A stretch of 64,000 nt of DNA from Pseudarthrobacter sulfonivorans (GTDB lineage Bacteria; Actinomycetota; Actinomycetes; Actinomycetales; Micrococcaceae): assembly GCF_001484605.1 (NCBI RefSeq), contig NZ_CP013747.1, positions 3,472,001-3,536,000 of the forward strand, given 5' to 3'. A program made the translations under genes and the position numbers. Position 1 is the first letter of the stretch. Each line of letters starts with the position of its first letter. Below the pieces are notes generated by a model. The model saw only the letters and a list, made by a program, of their open reading frames with translations, was not told the origin of the DNA and made no database searches. Shown in pieces: positions 43,429-50,700 of the stretch.

Positions 43429-44611
43429 CTACCTAACGCGTGTGAGGTGCGCTTCAGTCAGGCGCGGCAGGCTGGCCGCCGCGACCAGCAGTGCCAGGGC
43501 CCCGAGGCCAAAGGGCAGGGCGGTGAGGGTGGCGATGCCTCCCACCAGCAGCGGCCCGCCGGCGTCGCCGAGTTCCCGGCCGAGTTCCGCCGAACCCATG
43601 GTCCGGCCCATCCGCTCCGGCGGCGTGGTGTCGGCCAGATGCGCGAAGCCGAGCGGCGTGGCCAGGCCGACGCCCGCGCCAATGGCTGCCGCGGCAATGA
43701 ACAGCGTGACCGGACCCGGGGTGAGGGCGATGAGTGCGACGCCCGCGGCGGTAAGGAGGAGTCCCGCCGTCGTCCCTTTGTTATCGCTGATGCGGTGCGC
43801 GTCCCGCAGCCTGCCGATCCAGGGCTGCGTGAGCACCGACGTGATGGCCAGGACACTGACCGCGGCCGTGCCGGCAACCGGGCCAAGGCCGTGCCGCGTG
43901 GCGAGGGCGGGAATGAATCCGATCGCCGCGCCGAGCGCCCCGGTCGAGGCCGCCAGCACCAGCGTCGGCACCAGGAAACGCCGCTCGGTGACCTGGCGGG
44001 CGAGATCGAGCACGGTGTAACGCTGCCGGGGGAGCGGTGGCAGGTGCGGAACGGACACCAGCACCCACACGGCCGTGGCCGCCGCCAGCACCGACAGGGC
44101 CCCGAACAGCAGGGCAAACCCGCCCGCGAGAATCAGCCCGGCCCCCAGCAGTGGACCGATGACGTACCCCCAGGCTCTTCCACGAACCGTACCGGCCGAA
44201 GTAGGTCCCGGCCTTCTTGCCTCCCGCCAGCCGCGCAACCATCGCGGACGACGCCGGCGAGAACGCCGAAGCCGCTGCGCCCTGCCCCAGCCGCGCGAGT
44301 CCAAGCATCAGCGGATTCGCCGCCCAGAGACCGATCAGCGACAGCACCGCGAAGGCCAGGAGGCCGCCGACGATGACGGGCTTGGTTCCGATCCGGTCGC
44401 TCAGGGCGCCGAAGACCTGCTTGAGGAAGACCTCGGAAACGTCATAGAGGGCCAGCAGGATGCCCAGGTTGAGCAGCGTCAGGCCGATGTTCTCGCTCTG
44501 TGCGCCCATTCCGGCGGCGATGCTGTGGGCACCGAACGCGGTAACGAAGCCGGCCGCGTACAGGGGGACGGTGGACGCCCGGGCGTTGACCACCTGTGCC
44601 GGGGCGCTCAC
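43429..44611 (-). pseudogene. MFS transporter, single-base frameshift
   Basis: From GTG 44611 the protein runs VNARASTVPLYAAGFVTAFG, a VSEVFLKQVFGALSDRIGTK loop and GGKKAGTYFGRYGSWKSLG, then loses frame in a run of five G (plus-strand C at 44167-44171). Removing one base gives YVIGPLLGAGL and continues intact to the stop at 43429, about 394 residues and 12 helices. It could be a working gene with a homopolymer sequencing error. The LacI operator overlaps its last codons. Substrate unknown; efflux type. Confidence 0.75.
43433..43446. promoter_or_regulatory. LacI-type operator before the lacI gene
   Basis: CTAACGCGTGTGAG, an imperfect palindrome with central CG. It overlaps the last codons of the upstream MFS gene and matches CTCACACGTGTTAG (reverse complement form) at 35224-35237 in the sugar operon promoter. 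Confidence 0.7.
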
Positions 44612-44684
44612 GCGTGAACTTCGAGACAGGGCGCCTGCTTTAGGGAAATCACACCGCAAAGCGTAGCAACAGCCCAGGCGAGCC

Positions 44685-45191
44685 TCAGGCCAGGGACGCC
44701 GCCAGCTCCTCGATGATCTCGAACTGCTCGCGCACGCCGCCTTCCATGCCGGACTGCGCAATCGTGTCCCGGACTTCCTTGCTCCCCGCATCGGTGCGGA
44801 TCCGCACGGTGGTGGCGCCGCCGTCGGCCCTGTCAAAGGTGACCGTATTAAGCACGGCGCCCTCCTCGCTGTCCGGCGCGGTGCCCGGCATCTCCATGAC
44901 TTCCGTGTGGACAATCCGCTCGTTGGGCACAATCTCGCGGTACGTGCCGTGGAAGGCCACCTGGAATTCGCCGTGCGCCACCATGACGTACCGCCACGCG
45001 CCGCCGACGCGGAAGTCCATCGCCGCCACAGTCATCTCACCGCGCCGGCCCGGCCACCATTTCCTGACGAGTTCCGGCGTGGTCCAGGCCCGGTAAACGA
45101 GGTGCGGGGGTGCGTTGAGGGTCCGCGTGATCAGGATTTCCGTGTCGCTGGGGAACGTCACATCCATGGTGCTGCTGCTTGCCTGTGCCAT
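44685..45191 (-). CDS. SRPBCC/AHSA1-domain protein
   Basis: 168 residues; AAGGAG precedes the start. START/Bet v1-like fold: ILITRTLNAPPHLVYRAWTTP, LVRKWWPGRRGEMTVAAMDF, VGGAWRYVMVAHG, VEMPGT-type ligand pocket and a long C-terminal helix (EGGVREQFEIIEELAASL). Such proteins are commonly co-transcribed with an ArsR regulator; ligand and role are unknown. It lies 14 bp after the ArsR gene. Confidence 0.9.
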   Translation of the reverse strand: MAQASSSTMDVTFPSDTEILITRTLNAPPHLVYRAWTTPELVRKWWPGRRGEMTVAAMDFRVGGAWRYVMVAHGEFQVAFHGTYREIVPNERIVHTEVMEMPGTAPDSEEGAVLNTVTFDRADGGATTVRIRTDAGSKEVRDTIAQSGMEGGVREQFEIIEELAASLA

Positions 45192-45205
45192 TGTCCTGCT
45201 CCTTT

Positions 45206-45538
45206 TCAGTGCTCTTCTTTGAGATCCTCCAGCACGTCCTCGAGCAGATCGAAGCGCTCCTCCCAGAGGTGCTGGTAGCTGGCCACCCAGTCGTGGATGG
45301 GCTTGAGGGCTTGCGGATTGAGCCGGTAGAGCCGCTGCCGGCCTTCGTCACGCACGACGACGGCGCCCACCTCGCGCAGCACCCGCAAGTGCCGTGACAC
45401 GTGCGGCTGCGCCAGGCCCAAAAGGGTCACCAGCTCGTTGACCGGGCGCTCGCCTTGAGTGAGGGCGTCCAGGATTTCCCGACGGCGGGGCTCAGCCACC
45501 GCATTGAACGTATCTGCCGTTGTTGCTGCCCGTGCCAT
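45206..45538 (-). CDS. ArsR-family transcriptional regulator
   Basis: 110 residues from ATG 45538, where the winged-helix domain starts (AVAEPRRREILDALTQGERP); a longer frame upstream is Arg/Pro noise. LLGLAQPHVSRHLRVLREVG is the recognition helix region and VVRDEGRQRLYRLN the wing. No metal-binding Cys cluster is seen. Controls itself and the downstream SRPBCC gene through the palindrome at 45550-45565. Confidence 0.9.
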   Translation of the reverse strand: MARAATTADTFNAVAEPRRREILDALTQGERPVNELVTLLGLAQPHVSRHLRVLREVGAVVVRDEGRQRLYRLNPQALKPIHDWVASYQHLWEERFDLLEDVLEDLKEEH

Positions 45539-45549
45539 ACCGCAATTGT

Positions 45550-45565
45550 ATACCCATATGGATAT
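45550..45565. promoter_or_regulatory. ArsR-type operator
   Basis: ATACCCATATGGATAT, a 16-bp imperfect palindrome (one mismatched pair) 12 bp upstream of the ArsR start. It resembles the ATATCCATATGGATAT class of operators used by ArsR regulators paired with SRPBCC genes. Confidence 0.6.
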
Positions 45566-45727
45566 GCATTGGAAGGGACGGGCAGCGCATCTGCCACGCA
45601 GTGCCGATGAGCTGAAAAGTCGAGTACCTACTACTGATGCTTTCGGCATCCCCGGCCGCATAGCGTCGTATGGGGGACCTGCGAGACGTCTATCGGTACA
45701 CCGCTTCTGGGGGCAGGAAGGACAGCA

Positions 45728-46141
45728 ATGGCGCCGGACGAGGGCAATGCCCTTCCCCTCCTGGATCCGGATGTCCTGGACAGACTGCGGACAGAGCTCG
45801 AGGACGATGACGGCGTGTGGATAGTCTTCGTGCAGAACTTCATCGAACACCTGCCCCACAGGACTGAAAAGCTGCGTCTGACCCTGACCACCGGCGACCT
45901 GGCCGGTGCGATGGACGCGGTCCTCAGCCTCAAGACCTCCAGCCAGATGGTGGGCGCGGAGCGCCTGGCCGGACTTGCCATGGAGCTGGAACGGGCCCTG
46001 CGCCACGAGGGCATCGACAATGAGCCCGCCCGGGTCCTGCCCCGGCTGGCAGCGGACCGCCTGCGCCAGATCATTCGCTGCGCCCGGCAGACCAGGTATC
46101 TGCTGCAGAGATATCTTCATTCCAAGCCGGGCGGGAAGTGA
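45728..46141 (+). CDS. Hpt-domain-like protein lacking the phospho-histidine
   Basis: 137 residues, AGGAAGGACAG upstream. Four-helix Hpt-like domain: LDRLRTELEDDDGVWIVFVQ, FIEHLPHRTEKLRLTLTTGD, AVLSLKTSSQMVGAERLAGL. The Hpt consensus HSLKxSS becomes LSLKTSS, so the phosphoacceptor is Leu. Same substitution class as the protein at 896-1363. It is followed by a terminator and then the convergent SARP with a degenerate receiver, a candidate binding partner. By descent a phosphotransfer protein, but unable to take phosphate at the normal residue. Confidence 0.78.
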   Translation: MAPDEGNALPLLDPDVLDRLRTELEDDDGVWIVFVQNFIEHLPHRTEKLRLTLTTGDLAGAMDAVLSLKTSSQMVGAERLAGLAMELERALRHEGIDNEPARVLPRLAADRLRQIIRCARQTRYLLQRYLHSKPGGK

Positions 46142-46213
46142 CACCGCTGCGTTCGACTGACGGGCCAATCGGCGCTGGTAGCGACATCAAGCGACAACTG
46201 GACTGATTCGCAA

Positions 46214-46250
46214 CTCCATGGCCGCCGTGGTGGACGGCCATGGAGCTTTT
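46214..46250. terminator. Rho-independent terminator
   Basis: CTCCATGGCCG (46214-46224) and CGGCCATGGAG (46235-46245) form a perfect 11-bp stem followed by CTTTT. It lies between the convergent Hpt-like and SARP genes. Confidence 0.85.
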
Positions 46251-46266
46251 ATGCCGGACTGGTCAA

Positions 46267-47457
46267 TCAGCGTCCCTGGACATCACTGGTCTTTCGCCGG
46301 ACGGCGTTCAACAACATGGCCAGTGAGCCGTCCTGAGGCAGCAACGCGTAGATGCCCGCAGCGGCTGCCTGCCGTTGCACCCCCGGAGTCGGAGCCAGCA
46401 TCACGATGCGGGTGCGGGGCGCAGCAGCACGGATGCTGAGCGCGGCAGCCATGCCGTCGTCGTCGCGCAGGAGGTTGTCAACGATGACGACGTCGGGCGC
46501 CAGCTCCCGGACCAGGTCAACGCCCGATTGCGCCGAGTCAGCAGTTCCCACACTGAGCATGTCCGGTTCCCGGTCCAGGGCGACGGCAAGCAGCTCGCTG
46601 AACGTCCGGTGACGGTTGATGGTCATGACGCGAATCTTTTGTGAGTCGGGGGTGGACGCTGACACGGGCATGGCGGTGTTGGCCGTGGACTCAAGAAGCC
46701 TGGCGTAAATGGACCTCAAGACGGGACCAGGCGCACAGCCCATTTCCCGGTCCATGGTCCGCCTGCACTGTTCGTAGGCACGCAAGGCCTCCGTGGGCTG
46801 GCCACCTTGCTCCAGGCCGAGGACAAGAGCCGTCCAGGCCTGCTCGCTGAGGGGGTCATCCGAGACGGCCTCCCTGGCCCAGGCAGCGGCCAGCCGGGTT
46901 CTTCCCACGGCCAGGGCAGACTCCGCCGCCAGAATCCGGGCATGGAAGACGCGGGCCGCATGGCGGGTTCGCTCGCCCTCGGCCCAGGATGGCAACAGTT
47001 CATCGCCCAGTAGTGGAGCCGAAGCCAGGCCAAGAGCCTCCTGGAGCAGCACAATCGCGCGCCGCGGCACTGCGGATTCGGCCCTGCGCACCAGGGTCTC
47101 GAAGCGGTCCAGATCCAGGTCCACCAGCGACCTGTCCAGCATGTAGCCGCCGGATACCGTCCGCAGAGGGCCGTCCTTGCCCATCCCGGGCTGCAGATGA
47201 CGCCGCAGCACACTGACATAACTTTCCAGGGTGGGGAGCGCCTCCGGCGGGGCCTGCCCGGCCCAGAGGATGTCGATTAGGCGGTCCTTGGAAACGGGTG
47301 CGCCAAGGTTCAACAAAAGGAGTTCGAGGATTTGCCGGGGCTTGGGGCCGCCCAGCTCCCCGTATCCGAGGACTGCATCCCCGCGCTGGATCCGGAGGGG
47401 ACCGATGATTCTCGCATCGAGCCGGCGGGGACCCGGCCCGCTGAGTACGCGTGGCAT
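46267..47457 (-). CDS. SARP/BTAD transcriptional activator with C-terminal pseudo-receiver
   Basis: 396 residues from ATG 47457; in-frame starts at 47493 and 47529 are possible and none has a strong ribosome site. Order: OmpR-like winged helix (RIIGPLRIQRGDAVLGYGEL, KPRQILELLLLNLGAPVSKD), BTAD helical domain (about 110-270, LDLDRFETLVRRAESA), then a NarL-type receiver. The receiver keeps the Asp in VIVDNLLRDDDG, but the acidic pair is replaced (INRHRTF) and the conserved Lys is Pro (LLPQDG), so normal phosphorylation is unlikely. It diverges from the heme peroxidase gene and probably controls it. Confidence 0.85.
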   Translation of the reverse strand: MPRVLSGPGPRRLDARIIGPLRIQRGDAVLGYGELGGPKPRQILELLLLNLGAPVSKDRLIDILWAGQAPPEALPTLESYVSVLRRHLQPGMGKDGPLRTVSGGYMLDRSLVDLDLDRFETLVRRAESAVPRRAIVLLQEALGLASAPLLGDELLPSWAEGERTRHAARVFHARILAAESALAVGRTRLAAAWAREAVSDDPLSEQAWTALVLGLEQGGQPTEALRAYEQCRRTMDREMGCAPGPVLRSIYARLLESTANTAMPVSASTPDSQKIRVMTINRHRTFSELLAVALDREPDMLSVGTADSAQSGVDLVRELAPDVVIVDNLLRDDDGMAAALSIRAAAPRTRIVMLAPTPGVQRQAAAAGIYALLPQDGSLAMLLNAVRRKTSDVQGR

Positions 47458-47555
47458 CGCGCGGCTTGATATTGCCAGATCTACTGAAATCATTCGTGAA
47501 CCTGCCATTCGGCTGCGACTTTTGCTCAAGTGTGTCTGTATTGCTGGCCGGGTAC

Positions 47556-47601
47556 ACGAGTAGTTACTACTCGTTTGGGGTTGGTAGCCGCTACTTGTTT
47601 G
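47556..47601. promoter_or_regulatory. Tandem GTAG-N3-CTAC motifs between SARP and peroxidase genes
   Basis: ACGAGTAGT-T-ACTACTCGT (47556-47574) is a perfect palindrome. GTAGTTACTACTCGTTTG (47560-47577) and GTAGCCGCTACTTGTTTG (47584-47601) form direct repeats 24 bp apart. SARP proteins bind direct repeats near promoters, so this is a candidate site. A third copy lies at 11705-11722. Confidence 0.5.
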
Positions 47602-47707
47602 TCCGGCGAATGGATGTGGAGTCCGGTGTCATTGCCGCCAACAAGGTTGTTGCAAGGTGCCCGGTTCAGGATGACATCATTCCATCCCTCCTAACGGCAG
47701 GCATGTC

Positions 47708-50700
47708 ATGAGACCTCTTAGTTGGATGCCCTTGGGCCTGGCCGACGGCAAGGCGCCGGCGTCCCCAGGCATTGAACACAGCGCGTTCCCCTCCAGACAG
47801 GGCCGGCACGCCGCCGACCGCTCTATAAGAGTCCGGCCTGCACGGGTCCGGATGATCGCAGCCATCGCGGCACTGGTCATGCCTGTCGGCATGGGATTGC
47901 CCATCGTTGCAGCCAACGCCGTCACGGCTCCGGTTGGCCAGGGGTTCACCGTGACTCCCGCCGACCTGGCGTTCATCCTGAAGCAGATCAAGATCGCCGA
48001 GGCGCACGCTGCAACGCTGTCGCCGGAGCACCCGTGTGACACCATGATCGGCACCGGTCCCGATCAGATCGCGAGCCCGCTCGTTTCCCAGGGGCTGCGG
48101 ACGATCGACGGGTCATGCAACAACCTTGTGCCCGGCCAGGAGACGTTCGGCGCAGCCGACCAGACGTTCCCACGCCTGACCACGCCGGTATTCAAGAGTG
48201 CCGAGGAATCACCTCCCGCGTTCGGCCCTTCCCAGCCGACCTCGTACGCGCAGAAGCAGGGCTCCGTTTTCGACTCCGAGCCCCGCGTAATCAGCAACCT
48301 GATCGTGGACCAGACCTCAACCAACCCGGCCGCGGTGGCAGCGGCCGGTAACCCGGTCAGGTCGCAGGGCAACGATGGCATCGTCCCGTGCACGACGGAT
48401 CCAGATCCCTCGGCCACGCCGCCGGTCGTCGAAGATCCTGCGGGCTGCGTGCCGTCGCACCAGACCCTTTTCATCCCGAACGTGACCACGGACGTCGGCC
48501 TCTCGCCGCCCTACAATTCGATGTTCACCCTGTTCGGTCAGTTCTTCGATCATGGCGTGGACCAGACCGTCAAGGGCGGAGGCACGGTGTTTGTGCCGCT
48601 GAAGGACGACGATCCACTGATCGCGGGCCCGGACCACATCCTGGGCAACGGGGACGACCTGCCGCCGCACCTGCAGTTCATGGTGCTGACCCGGGGTAAG
48701 AACCAGCCCGGTCCGGACGGCACCACAGGCGACAACCCCGCGACTCCTGCCGACGAAAGTGCTGACGATATCCAGAATGCGACCAACACGGACTCGCCCT
48801 GGGTTGACCAGAGCCAGACCTACACCTCGCACTCGTCGCACCAGGTATTCGTGCGCGAGTACGTCAACAACGCCGACGGCAAGCCGGTCTCAACGGGCAA
48901 GCTCCTCGGCGGTCCGGCTGGTCCAACGGCGGGCGGCATGGCTACCTGGGCCACGACCAAGTCCCAGGCGGAGACCTTGCTGGGTCTCAAGCTCGAAGAC
49001 AAGGACGCCACGAACATCCCGATGATCGCCGCGGACCCGTACGGCAAGTTCCTCCCCGGCCCCCTCCGCGGACTGCCGCAGTACGTGACGGGTGCGGGCC
49101 TGATCGAGGGTGACAAAGCCAACCCCGTGCCGGTTCCGGCGGATGTGAAGTACTTCGACACGCCGTTCCTGACCGACATCGCGCACAACGCGGACCCGAG
49201 CCCTCAGGACACGGACCACAACCCGGGCACGGCCCCGGTCGCGCCGGCCCCGGATGCTGACAACGTGGCATCTGCCGATTTCGCCAGCCAGCCGCTTGGT
49301 ACGTACGACGACGAGATGCTCAACGCGCACTTCGTCGCCGGCGATGGGCGGGTCAACGAGAATATCGGACTGACCGCCATCCACCAGATCTTCCACTCGG
49401 AACACGACCGGCTCGTCGGCGACATCAAGAACGTGCTGACCACCGATACTTCCGCGAGCGGCACGGCGGCCCTGGCCGAATGGCAGGCGGCCGCCGGCGC
49501 CAACGGCTGGAACGGCGAGCGACTCTTCCAGGCGGCACGGTTCATCACCGAAATGGAGTACCAGCACCTGGTCTTCGAGGAGTTCGCCCGCAAGATTCAA
49601 CCTGCGATCAACCCCTTCGAGCCGTTTGCGTTCACTCAGACGGAGCTCAACCCCGCGGTCAAGGCTGAATTCGCCCACGCCGTGTACCGCTTCGGCCACT
49701 CCATGCTGACCGAGACAATCTCCCGCAGGAACGAGGACAGCCCCGGTCCCGACAACCAGTTCGGCACCTCTGACGACATCTTGGGGAGTCAGAACGACAT
49801 CTCCTTGCTCAAGGGGTTCCTCAACCCGCCGGAGTACACCAATGGCGGCGCTGCCGGTTCGCTCACCTCCGAGGAGGCTGCGGGCAGCATCATCATGGGT
49901 ATGTCGGACCAGGCCGGTAACGAGCTCGATGAGTTCGTGACGGACACGCTCCGCAACAACCTGCTGGGTCTGCCTCTGGACCTACCGACGATCAACATGA
50001 CACGGGCCCGCTCCGAAGGAATTCCGCGGTTGAACGTCCTTCGCCGGGACCTGTTCAGCGCAACGAATGACGGCCAGCTGAAGCCCTACATCAACTGGAT
50101 CGACTTCGGAGAGAACCTCAAGCACCCGGAGTCGCTCGTCAACTTCGTCGCGGCCTACGGCCAGCACCCGTCCATCACCGGCGCTACGACGCTGGCGGGC
50201 AAACGGGAGGCTGCACGGCTGATCGTCAGGCCCAACACCGGGGACGTTGCTCCTACTGATGCTGCTGCGTTCATGAACAGCACGGACGCCTGGGCGAACA
50301 ACGGCACCCAGTCGATCACGGGTCTGGACAACGTGGACCTCTGGGTCGGCGGTCTCGCGGAGCAGACCGTTGTGTTCGGTGGCCTGCTTGGAAGCACGTT
50401 CAACTACGTCTTCGAGAACCAGCTGACGGACCTGCAGAACGGCGACCGCCTGTACTACCTGGCGCGCACGCCGGGCATGAACCTGCGCAGTGCGCTGGAG
50501 GGCAACTCCTTCGCCGAACTGATGATGCGCAACACGAACGTGAGCAGCCTGAAGGCCGATTCGTTCGCCACGGCGGACTGCAAGTTTGAACTGAAGAAGC
50601 TGGCAGGCACCACCGCCGGCTTTGCAGCCTCCGGCAACACCGTAGCGAATGACCCGGACTCAGACTGCGATGAGGCCGCCCTGCTGATCCGCATGCCCGA

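Noticed and set aside
43781..44932. Separate 383-residue protein upstream of the LacI gene
   Set aside because: It is the N-terminal part of the frameshifted MFS gene plus antisense noise; the two frames join near 44167.
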